Below, one piece after another: positions 22,626-32,227 of a DNA stretch of 64,000 bases; the stretch's first letter is position 1; each line of letters starts with the position of its first letter. Origin of the DNA: Hexactinellida sp. DTS-2022 (taxonomy: Eukaryota; Porifera; Hexactinellida); contig JAPNXP010000001.1 of assembly GCA_028753945.1 (NCBI GenBank), positions 6,996,501-7,060,500 on the forward strand, given 5' to 3'. Below the pieces are notes generated by a model that worked only from the letters and a program-made list of their open reading frames with translations, did no database searches and was not told the origin of the DNA. The translations under genes and the position numbers were made by a program.

Positions 22626-22770
22626 TATTCGCGAATACACCAAATTCCGCTTCACTGCAACATAAGTGCATTGTTATTATTAATATGTTTTTTTTAGAGT
22701 TTTACGTAATAGTAATTTAATTTATTCTGCACAATTCAATTTCACAGACATTACAGAGTGTATACATAAA

Positions 22771-22819
22771 ATCAGGGGCGGCGGCAGGGTGGGGCCAGGT
22801 GGGACCAGTGGCGCCGCCC
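22771..22819. mobile_element. Very short hAT-like MITE relic
   Basis: CAGGGGCGGCGGCAGG and the inverse GGCGCCGCCCCTG lie 49 bases apart end to end. The termini match the family at 8268 and 20903, but flanking bases do not form a clear 8-bp duplication. Confidence 0.55.
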
Positions 22820-22856
22820 CTGTATCAACTTGATTAAATATTATTCAATTCGACAG

Positions 22857-23928
22857 GTTAAGACTATAGCAGTAATTTGGGTGCAATGGTCGAGGTTATT
22901 GAATCACCACTCAATTCACCTGCATCAGAAATCGAATCAGAAATTCTAAATAGTTTGAAGCCTAAACTTATGAAAGCACTGGAGGAGAATTCCTACGTTT
23001 CAGGGTTGCATAAGACACTTAACCAAATATCCAAGTACACTCGGTTTAACGATATTATTACTCTGCATCCAAGTACTTCAGTACACTATTCTGTTAAAGA
23101 AAAAGTCGCTCTTTTAGTTTCAGAATGGTACAAGGAGTATCTTGAAACCTAGTTTATAGAAAAAGGTGAGGCACACAAACGCGATTACCCGTTAGTAGTA
23201 TTGTTCCCAGTTGCCTTAAGAGTATATTTCCAATTCAGAAATAATTACAGTAAAATCTGATGAAGAAAAAAATAGTAAACAAGAACCAGCCCCAAATCCA
23301 GATGTATCTCAAGAATGTAGTGATTGCTATAATTCCGAAATGGTAAACTTATGCCCATCTGCAAGGTGAATATAACAACATTTTACACCAAAATACCTGC
23401 TCAATAGACAATATTATTTCATTGATTAGTCTATACAGAGAAAAGATAGAGGAAACAAGAAAAATAATAGATATTTCGTTGATTCCGGATGCCCAACATT
23501 TTTTTTCACTGATAGTGATACATCGTCGCAAGTTTGACGAACTCCGTGACTATATCGCCAGATTGACAGGTATTTCTGTAACATACGATGTAATAGTGCC
23601 AAAATATGATTTTAATGGGTCAGAAGCTACAATTATTGATCTTATCCGAAAATTAGACATAAGTAATTATCACTACTCTGTAAGACTTCAATGCTACAGT
23701 TGTTGTGCAACTTTCACTACTGTGACTCAGATTGGAAGTATACGATCTGTTACTTTTTCTTTGCAAGAAAGCATTAATGCGAAGATGATGCCTAAGAAAT
23801 GCATCAAATGCCAGTCAACTGAATCTAACCTTGAAATTTTGTCAGAGGCTTTCAATACTGTGCCCTATAGTAGGGTCAAAAATGAAGGTTCCGTGACCAA
23901 CCTCTGGCTAGTTAAGTTTTATGCCTGA
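22857..23928 (+). pseudogene. GINGER-associated gene with Cys clusters, related to the protease-like gene at 39511
   Basis: Fragments encode an acidic N-terminal part (22877-23152) and, in 23422-23928, a segment with YDVIVPKYDF then LQCYSCCATF and MPKKCIKCQS. This resembles the spacing C-x-S-C-C ... C-x2-C in the gene at 40446-40964 (CWSCCYQ ... CLKCRDP). It follows the decayed integrase in the same order as in the 37939-43086 element, which supports one transposon type with two genes. The part bearing the NTCP(I/L)D motif is not visible here. Function unknown; several frame breaks. Confidence 0.55.
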
Positions 23929-23934
23929 TTCTGA

Positions 23935-24235
23935 TACTTTAGGATATAACTCGCGATTTAAGCTCCCATGCCGCTCTGGAAAGTTTGGGCAAACTTTTTT
24001 ATAGCGACAAATTCAAAGGGCCTCCGGCAATCATTTTGAAAAATTAAGGCCCCTCTCTGAACATTTCATAAATTGAGATTAGAGTATTTTTGAACAGTAT
24101 GCAATAAGTAGTAGCTGCACTGAAAATTTCAACTCAATCGGGACTATACTTTTAATGTAGTAACCTTTTGAAGATTCTTGCGTCATTTGTCACCATGGGA
24201 GGTCCCTTCTTTAAACTATTTTTTCCCTGGTAACC
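23935..24235. other. Non-coding interval
   Basis: No exon, RNA gene or clear terminal repeat is visible. The next base range begins one arm of a foldback element. Confidence 0.4.
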
Positions 24236-24607
24236 GAGGAATGTGTCAACATTCCATTTATAATTTCGATATATTTCATTCAACTAGTTATGGACATCCT
24301 CATGTTCCAATTTTGAACATTTATAATGCGTTTAACTATGTTAAAAGCAGGCTATAGAAACACGATAATTCCCACGAAAAATAGCGATTACGTAATCAAA
24401 TGATGATATATCACAATTCTAAAGGGTGTTATGCATGCCTTGTTATCATGTTCCTAACTTCTTATACAATTATAATGCATTTCTCAGGTCTGTCAATACT
24501 AGCTATTGAGATAAAGACATGTTAGCTAATATAATTAATCAATGGCCTTTAAGTAATCCATGGTTCAGAGTAGTAGTAAGGCCTTATATAACGAAGGTCA
24601 CGATTTA
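24236..24607. mobile_element. Solitary arm of the 1-kb foldback element
   Basis: This 370-base segment, from GGTAACCGAGGAATGTGTCA to TATAACGAAGGTCACGATT, matches 60428-60793 nearly end to end and, inverted, 59797-60180. In the complete element these two are the inverted arms. Here only one arm is present. Confidence 0.88.
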
Positions 24608-24799
24608 GCCTTATTCGAAATTAACCATTTTAATGACAAATAATAGTTAAGGCTTCAATATTAGTTCCTAGTGTTTAGTAGAAAACCTGGGTAGCAATAT
24701 GGGATTACCAAGTTAACATAGTTGGCAAGTCATTTTAGATAATTGTCACTACATCATTGTTTTGTTCAAGTCATCTTTACATTATTGCAATGACAATGC

Positions 24800-24925
24800 G
24801 GAAATTTATGAGGGGGGTCATTTTCTCACGGGGCTTGCATAAAGAAATGACCCCCAAGAGAAAATGACCCCCTAAACGGTATCCATGGTCCATTGAAGGG
24901 GGGGGTCATTTTCTCATGCAACAGG
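24800..24925. repeat. Inverted GGGGGGTCATTTTCTC repeats
   Basis: GGGGGGTCATTTTCTC occurs at both ends in the same sense, with its inverse GAGAAAATGACCCCC between them, making a MITE-like fold. Non-coding. Confidence 0.6.
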
Positions 24926-24939
24926 CTATGCACCATATA

Positions 24940-25095
24940 ATAATTATGCTTACTCATTATAAAATAATGACGTAACCATGTTCATTTTGGCTATTTTACG
25001 TAATGATAAACGTTAGAAATAACAAAGCCACCACAACCGCGGAGTGGTTGTGTTCTATCGCGAAGCGACCTAGAATGAAAAGCGCGTTAGTTTGC
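24940..25095 (+). repeat. Hairpin-bearing repeat, relative of 56940-57130
   Basis: Shared blocks with 56955-57130: ATGCTTACTCATT, TTTGGCTATTTTA, then CCGC-GAG-GGTTGTGTTCT and CGCGAAGCGACCTAG. The hairpins CCACAACCGCGGAGTGGTTGTG and TCGCGAAGCGA recall the multi-hairpin family at 768. It ends 160 bases from the 3' end of TAF11. Confidence 0.6.
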
Positions 25096-25252
25096 TATTG
25101 AACTAATTATAAAATGAATTGTCACAAAATAACTGAGTATTTGCACTCCAACGCAAACTCTTAGATCTTGATGTACAACCGTTACCTTCTTGATTGAATC
25201 CTCGCTGCAGGCACTCTGCTGTTAGAGTCTCAATAGGAGACTGTTGAGTTTG

Positions 25253-25726
25253 CTAAAGAGAGAGAAGTTTCTTCCTCTTAGAACCAATTACTTGCTGTGA
25301 CTTTAGACGGCGGTACGCCTCGCGCAGGTGTTTCGGTTGGAGAGGTCCCGTCTCACCACAAGCGTCCCTTACCGTACAGGCTTCCTCAACAATCTGACCC
25401 ACATACACCTTAGTTATTCCAGCCATTGCTATAACGGCATTCTGTGGCACTGGACACTTGCATATATTCATCATTAACTTCTTCACAGTTCCTTTGGGGA
25501 AAGTGGCTCGCCTGTATACTTCGTACTGGTCCTGCTGTTGACTAGTGAAAGCGGACACCAATACTTGCATCTTTATTGTCCTCTCGTCAATCCTGAAGAG
25601 CCTATCGAAGGCCCTCTGTCTGGCCTCTTGTCTCGACAGAGGAGCTTTGGCACTGGCAGGTAAGGGAGCAGGGACTACTGGTATTTTTTCCTGACCCGTC
25701 TCTGGCTCACCGGAATTGCTAGCCAT
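25253..25726 (-). CDS. TAF11: TFIID subunit TAF11, intronless
   Basis: TAF11 is a histone-fold subunit of TFIID that pairs with TAF13 and acts in RNA polymerase II promoter recognition in the nucleus. The 157-residue frame starts at the ATG at 25724-25726 (MASNSGEPE) and ends at TAG 25253-25255. Residues about 52-147 carry the conserved core: LVSAFTSQQQDQYEVYRR, FPKGTVKKLM, then QNAVIAMAGITKVYVGQIVE and LQPKHLREAYRRLKS, which are the histone-fold helices of the family. The N-terminus is Pro/Ala-rich and shorter than in vertebrates (about 210 residues). A more upstream in-frame ATG at 25799-25801 falls at a repeat-like CAGGGGCGTAGCTAGG terminus, so I prefer 25726. Single exon; an unseen upstream exon is possible. 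Flanked on both sides by repeats. Confidence 0.95.
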   Translation of the reverse strand: MASNSGEPETGQEKIPVVPAPLPASAKAPLSRQEARQRAFDRLFRIDERTIKMQVLVSAFTSQQQDQYEVYRRATFPKGTVKKLMMNICKCPVPQNAVIAMAGITKVYVGQIVEEACTVRDACGETGPLQPKHLREAYRRLKSQQVIGSKRKKLLSL

Positions 25727-25782
25727 CTGACTACTTAGCAAAATAACTGGAATAGAAACAGGTAACAATACTTGAGCAGGGG

Positions 25783-25960
25783 CGTAGCTAGGCCCGGGCA
25801 TGGGTAATCAGGGTTTCATAGAGAAATTTTTTCTGGGGGGGGGAAAGTATGTGGATCCAGATTATAAAAAAATAATTTCATCGCCAGCTTGGGGTCTAGG
25901 GGGCGCTGTCAGCCCCCCAGTCAGGTCCAGGGGCGAAGCCCCTGGAAGCGAGAAACAATA
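25783..25960. mobile_element. Possible hAT-like MITE end next to TAF11
   Basis: CAGGGGCGTAGCTAGG at 25780s looks like a hAT-type terminus, and the segment ends near CAGGGGCGAAGCCCCTGG. The matching inverted end (CCTAGCTACGCCCCTG) was not found in the following few hundred bases, so the element is partial or rearranged. Confidence 0.4.
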
Positions 25961-26576
25961 CAGTGCTAGTGCTTGTTTATAATTAACAGTAGAGTGGTTT
26001 TGCTATTCGCCGATTATATATGATCATTGTATTAAAATATTTTCAATTTTAAAAAAAACTAATCACACAGTAGTATTCGATCCTGTTGCCACTAATGGTC
26101 TAAACCTCACCTGACTTGTTCATAAGTTTAGACTAGGATAGCTATTCATTCTAACTGCAACTACATCTTAATAATAACATCATACTTTCCAAATTTCTGG
26201 GGGGGGGGAGAAATCCCAGCAGAGTGGACCATGGGTCAACATTTGTGACCCATGACCCATCTGACCCACCCCATTTCTGACCCATGACCCATTGACCCAT
26301 TGACCCATGACCCATCGAGTGACCCATTGACCCATCACACAATTTTAAATATCTATGTACTATACTGTAACATTAACAGAAGGCTAAGTATCCCCTGGAA
26401 ATCTAAAGTGTACTTGGGCACGTTAGTCTGTCTCATAATATCCCTTCCAATTATCTATTGTTTAAGACAAAGTTTGACTCTCTAGCTTATATACTTCCGG
26501 AGATACAGCAAGGTATGTGGATATGGAACTAAAGGACAAATAATTGACCATAACATTCATATATTAAAAATGTCAA

Positions 26577-26672
26577 TCCGCATGCGGACTAAGAGAATCC
26601 GCATGCGGACTAAGAGAATCCGCATGCGGACTAAGTAAATCCGCATGCGGTATAAGTAAATCCGCATGCGGA
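26577..26672. repeat. Left subterminal array of palindrome TCCGCATGCGGA
   Basis: Five copies of TCCGCATGCGGA spaced by CTAAGAGAA, CTAAGTAA or TATAAGTAA, about 21 bases per period. Its mirror is at 31674-31771. Such palindromic subterminal arrays are plausible transposase binding sites; this is inferred from position only. Confidence 0.92.
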
Positions 26673-26846
26673 ATTTAGTATAAATTTGCATCACAGGCGG
26701 ACAAGTCATCACATGTGCAAAAGTCATTGCATGCGGAAGAGAATTCGTCGGCCGTAGGTGACACCCAACTCTGATTCATATTTGAACATAAATATATGAC
26801 TATGCTACTCATAATTCAGAACTTATATTTTTCTCTAAATTATAAC

Positions 26847-28729
26847 ATGCTCCGTATAAATAAATCTAATGGTCGTGAAACTTTGATCAAGACGTGCGAT
26901 AATTTTCATAAGCGAACAGGAGAAGTCGTGGGGATAGTGACAACATGGAAAGGAACCCTTACTGTTCTAGGACCCGAACAGTTTCGAAATCTTATTTCTG
27001 CTCAGAAAGATGAAATTTGGTGTAGCCTTTCTCCAAGGTCAGTAGGTTGTACTAATGAACCATCATATACAATGCAGCAAACACAAGATTTATTGGGAAA
27101 AGATGTTAGTACTTACACAACTCAGATGCTACGAAGAATAGTGTCTTCAATTGTCAAAGAAGCAGTTGGTATGTTAGCTCGTTTGATATATAATTTCCAA
27201 TTAGAGTATTTATTTTTAGTATACTTAATAGGCCGTCATAAGAGGTTTTGGGAAGTTGAAGAACTAAAACCAGTTTGGTGGCCAAAATATATCCCCTTTG
27301 TATGCGTTTCGAAATCCACTAAATATAGAATAACTAAAAAGCAGCTTATTGAAATCGTGGTATCATATAAACGAACAAATAATATGATTAAGACGAATGA
27401 AGCCGAATCCTCAACAGATACACATTTTTCTACGAGCACCCCGATCAAAAGGCAATCATTGCTAGAAAGCTCTACCTACTTGTCACCTCCTAAAAGATCC
27501 TTAGAAATTAGCATAGATGACGATTCGTATTTCAATGGACTGCTAGACCAGTCCTCTCATAGTCATTCAATTCAGCAAATTCTACCGCCACTGAACTATA
27601 TACTACCTTCTTTAAACAAAGTATCACCTAGTATGAAGAAAGTATGTTTAACAGAACTTTCAACCCAATGCCAATTGACAGATACTTCTATTTATGTGTT
27701 TTGTGTACGTAAGGATAACAAATTCATTAATTTCTAAATTTGTTATTAACAGCTAATTTTCTTTAGAATATCTTGAAGAATTGTTTTCCATTACTTAATG
27801 GGTTACAAGACACTCTCTTTTCCCAGGTAAATATTCAGTTTCTAAGTATCCTTCAAACTTTCAGTAACTTGTTTATTAGAATAGATACTTATTACATAAC
27901 AGTTGACCTTCCCTAATCGGAACCTCGCTATTTCGTCTCCTCGATAATCGGAAAAGTAGTCGGTTGTCCATCTGCACCCTAGTAAATATATACTTTCGAC
28001 TATACGTGTATTAAAATTAGAGAGTTCGATATATTATCATTATATGAGTTGGTCTAATAGCAAGGAGCTTCGAGTGTAACTTGACTTGTTAGTAGGTGAA
28101 CCCTATCGTATTTTATTCTTCTATTTTAGAACCTTAGTTTTAAGAAGATGCCACGTGACGAGTTGAGCGTACAAATTCATCATAGCAAGAAAAATCATTG
28201 GGTGTGTTCCAGTTCCGATAGCGTTAACGGAGTACGTTTGTATGACTCGATGTTTCAAGGAATTACAGCAACTGATATCGATACCCAGCTTGCACTATTG
28301 TATGCCGACAAATCTATGCAGCTTGAAGTTCAAGTTCCAAAGATACAACAACAACTAGGTTGGACAGATTGCGGTCTCTTTGCTGCTGCAGTTGTTACTG
28401 CATTAGCAACTGGAAGTGATCCAGTGTACCTCACGTGGACCCAGGCTAATATGAGAGAACATATGCGCAAATGCATCGAAAGAGAAGTAATCACTCCCTT
28501 TCCTAGTATTACTAGAGGAAAACGCACGGGCAAGGTCCCCATTCCTCAAAGGTATACAATTGAGTGTATTTGTGAGTGCAATCTGCCTGAATTTGCTTAC
28601 GCAGAAGATGGAAATGAGTACAGTATTCAGTGCGACACCTGCAACTTTTGGTTTCACAACCATTGCTATAATCTCCCGAACACTTCAATTTCGGATTGTT
28701 TTCAGTGCAATAATTGTAGAAGAATATAG
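26847..28729 (+). CDS. Transposon-borne Ulp1-type cysteine protease with C-terminal PHD finger
   Basis: Four exons keep frame: 26847-27168, 27232-27704, 27767-27826 and 28130-28729, giving 484 residues. Exon 2 has a WWPKYIPF block. The Ulp1 (SUMO-protease/C48-like) part spans exons 2-4: LTDTSI, then LKNCFPLLNGLQDTLF, NHWVC (catalytic His), RLYDSM (Asp) and QLGWTDCGLFAAA (Gln and catalytic Cys), so the triad is present. The C-terminus is a PHD-like zinc cluster (CICECN ... CDTCNFWFHNHC ... CFQCNNC). Proteases of this type travel with KDZ/Zisupton and other large transposons. The gene looks intact and converges on the transposase gene. The true start could be an upstream in-frame ATG at 26796. 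Confidence 0.82.
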
Positions 28730-28783
28730 TAATACTTCATTTTTGTAGACAGCTAGACATACATGTATGTAGACATAATTTAC

Positions 28784-31601
28784 TCAATTATTAATACCTT
28801 TGTTCCAACATGCTAAGAAATAACGGGAGTTTAAAAACACATTTTCAATCCTCATATATGCCACTTGAGTCGCAATACGTCTAAGTAATGAGAAAATTTG
28901 CTCACATGTTTGTGAATTAATTACTCTCATATCATCAGTGTTCCAGGTGTTCATAGAATATATTGGATTGCATTGGTGATTCTTAGAATGAAATCTGTCT
29001 ATTAAGAAAGTTGTGTTGCGGAAAAGAAATGGGTCCCTAAATTAGAGAATAGAGTTAATTTCTAGCTAATTAAATCACTCAAATATCTAACAATAATAAT
29101 AATTAGAAAATACTGGATGAAGAACATACCTCATTATACATGTTGAATGCAAATTGCAAGCGTTGTCATATATAATTACTTCCGGCATCGTTTTGAACTT
29201 TTTTAACAACATATTGAAAATGAGGACGGTTGACTCCCTTAATTTCATAACTTCAAAGCCATAACATTTTCTATGCTGACAAGCCATCATAAGCAATCCA
29301 GGGAAAAATCTCTGATGCTTAGGATAAAGTTTCTTGCAATTTTTCTGATTTTCAACGTGTTGATCTTGGAGATACTGAGGAATTCTAGAATGAAGCAATC
29401 AATATACACTGTTAAATCGGAGGATATTACATAATTAAGTAATATAATTAAAATAGATTGATAAAACTTACTTGAAATTGTTGTTTAATGCTGGATAACA
29501 GTTGAAGTGGTCTTTAACATCACACACATTCACTTCACACACTTTTCGGGTTGGTTTTCGAATTAAGACTTGTATTTGTTTAAGAATACTCATTAAAACT
29601 TCAGCAACATTTTCGTTTAATGTGATTTTATCATTCGGAATATCAATGTCTGGGGGTAACGAATTTATAAGCAGTTCAAGAAATTTTGTTTTGGGATACA
29701 TAGATTGTAAGTCAGATAACTTCCCAGTCTTATGTTGCGATAATTCGGCTAGTAGTTTGCGCTGTACCACTGAAATTGCAGAAATCCGAACAATAGCAAA
29801 GATTGATTCACATCGAGAGAACACTTGGATTACTTCTTGGACAAGTGGAAAACTTCGGTGAACTTTTTTTATAACACCATGTTGTTCAGAACAATATACA
29901 ATATATTTCGCGAATTCAGGTTTCACGGATTCTAGAGCATTTGCAAAATCTAAACTACTTAACCCTGACTCAATAAATCTTAGTAATAATTTTCGAGTTT
30001 TCACATCAGCAACATATACTCGCTCTGCTATCGGAATAAGCGGATATTGTTGAGATTCATCAATATTATCGTCTTTTGGAGGCAAGAGTTTTGTTGTCCC
30101 CATCGCTATGCCATCCAGAATGATTATTGAAGGAGATTCCTTGCATTTAATGCAACAAAAATTGTTTGCATAATCAATATCTACTAATCGTAGATAAGAT
30201 TTCCAGGCGTGCTGCATGATGTGATATTTGTATTGGTGTGGATTACCCGTTCTAGTTAGTTTGTCATTCTTTGCCCTACAATAGAGATATTCGTATAAAA
30301 TATGGAATATCCTGGGCCGTGTGATTATAGAATTGAACTTACTTCAGATAACTAAATAGGGGGTTCCTGGAATGAGTCATTAATTCACTATATTCATACA
30401 GCAAAGCATAATGGATGAAATATTTGTTATTTAAGTTCAGAAGTAAGAACTCTTTTCCTTGATATCCACATTTGCATTTACACGGTCCAATACAATATGA
30501 ACTGTACACTAAACAAAGGAATATACAAAAAAATCAGAGATAATTGTTGTTGTTACAATAATGAGATAAGTACCTTTGCATTGAGCCAGCTCGCGCACAT
30601 CATTTTCTAAATAAAGGACGATTCCAATATTTTCTAACTTAAGATTTAATATTGAATACTGATATCCATTCTCACATATAGTAACTTCTGGAATCAGGTT
30701 ATGAGGTAAATTCATTCCATTTACCGCTTGCTCAGTATATATTTGTGATTGGATTGAATCAAATGAAAAAGGAATTGGGCTTGAAGATATCGTGGATTCA
30801 AATGTGTTTTTGGTACTGAAATACATTCCAAATCCTCTTGATGTAATGTTAGTATCTTTTCTAGTGTTTTTTTCAGATTGCATAGCTTAGTGCAAGTGTC
30901 ACAAAACCATTTTCCTGCTAGAAATTTCATTATATGGAAACTTTCTTTGTTCTGCAATACAATAGTACTTGTGTTCAGTATATAATACTTTGTTTCTGTA
31001 ATTGTAGAAGATACCACAGTGCAAAACACGTTACAATGATTCCGAAAACATAACTCATAGGCTTGAAAGTGGGTACATGTTACTGAAGAACATTCCAAGC
31101 AAATTAATTTGTTACTATTGATGATTACCATGGAATTCTTCAGAGTAACTCTACCTAAAAACAAACATAATTTATATGATGAATTTAATAAGGACAGTTT
31201 GAAGCAAATAAGTTATTTTGTCACTAACCTTCATTAATTTTATAGTCGGGCATTATGTAGATATTCGCTTCTTCTAAATACCATAACTGTGATTTTTTTA
31301 ATAATTGATGGCAATATTGGTGAACAAAAGACATTCCAAGTTCGACCACTGCTTCTTCGTTGTAATTTAAATTAGAATCTGGAAATAAAATAGTTCCGCA
31401 AGGGTCCATCGTTTGATGAACTGAAGGAAATCCATGTTCGAACACTGCTTCTTCATTGTATTCTAAGTTAGAACCTGGTATTAGAGTAATTTCTAGTGTG
31501 TCTGTTGATTCGCATATTGATGTCACTTCACAATACAATTCATTCCATCTCCGTTTCTTGGAAGGAATTAACTGTAGCTCTCTGTTACTGTTTTCCGCCA
31601 T
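28784..31601 (-). CDS. KDZ-type (Zisupton-like) transposase, one apparent frameshift
   Basis: Exons on the minus strand: 31601-31229, 31154-30574, 30508-30343, 30275-29472, 29384-29130 and 29036-28784, all GT-AG and in phase except for one break in a run of seven A near 30860-30870. Landmarks in order: nuclear-type basic start (PSKKRRW), a Cys/His cluster (CLECSSVTCTHF), a CxC cluster (CIGPCKCKCGYQ), then FCCIKC ... IIILDG (likely first catalytic Asp), CQHRKCYGFEV, VIIYDNACNLH (second Asp), FLIDRFHSKNHQC and NSQTCEQ (Glu). This is the D-D-E RNase-H pattern of the KDZ group to which vertebrate HMGXB3 is related. About 810 residues if the run had one more base. Final exon ends at the stop 28784-28786. 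Confidence 0.8.
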
Positions 31602-31673
31602 AATATTTCTAAAAAATGTCAATAACAGGTATAAATTATTGTACTCCGCCAATGATGCATACATATACGAATA

Positions 31674-31771
31674 ATTCCGCATGCGGATTTACTTATTCCG
31701 CATGCGGATTTACTTATACCGCATGCGGATTCACTTATTCCGCATGCGGATTCACTTATTCCGCATGCGGA
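31674..31771. repeat. Right subterminal array of palindrome TCCGCATGCGGA
   Basis: Five copies in the opposite sense to the left array, spaced by TTTACTTA or TTCACTTA. The apparent + strand open frame with repeated ACGFTY is produced by this array and is not a gene. Confidence 0.92.
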
Positions 31772-32227
31772 TTGACATTTTTAATAGCTCTAACATTAAT
31801 TGAAATTTTTCTATAAACAAAAGTTATATCTGAAATTTGGGTTATTATGAATGCAATGTTAATGTCGATATAGTTAGTACTAAGTAAAAGCTTGGGGGCG
31901 ATAGAGAAATATATTTGATCATAGCCTACTATACATAAGGCCTCACAGTAAAATATGATATCTGGACCAGGGATGCGGTCGCCGCCGGGAAACGAAAATT
32001 ATGGTATTGCAATTTTAGATAAAATATAGTGACTTACTGCTTAAAAACAGCTACCTCAATAACTAGCAACTGTAATAAAGTAATACGTATACTCTCATTA
32101 TACCATTAATCTTGTTACTTTGTGAGTTTGAATACAGTCACATAACATACACAATACAGAAACTACTAGAAAACCTCTATTTACTCTGGTAGATATAGTT
32201 ACTTCACATAAGACAACTAACTCGTAT

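Larger units (their letters stand above)
26558..31790. mobile_element. KDZ/Zisupton-like transposon nested in the P element left terminal repeat
   Basis: Short inverted ends TATTAAAAATGTCAATCCGC (left, near 26562) and the inverse at the right (to about 31787) are followed inward by five copies each of the palindrome TCCGCATGCGGA. Flanks carry TAACATT (26551-26557 and 31791-31797); the uninterrupted right P repeat reads TGACATT at that place, which fits a 7-8 bp target duplication. The element holds two genes in tail-to-tail orientation: an Ulp1-PHD gene on + (26847-28729) and a KDZ-type transposase on - (28784-31601), whose stop codons lie only about 55 bases apart. Confidence 0.82.

Noticed and set aside
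26577-26672. Regularly spaced palindromes resembling a CRISPR array
   Set aside because: Spacers are only 8-9 bases and nearly identical, the window is from an animal, and the array is mirrored at the other end of a transposon.
31616-31816. Open frame with repeated ACGFTY
   Set aside because: It is a translation of the palindromic subterminal array of the KDZ element, not a protein gene.
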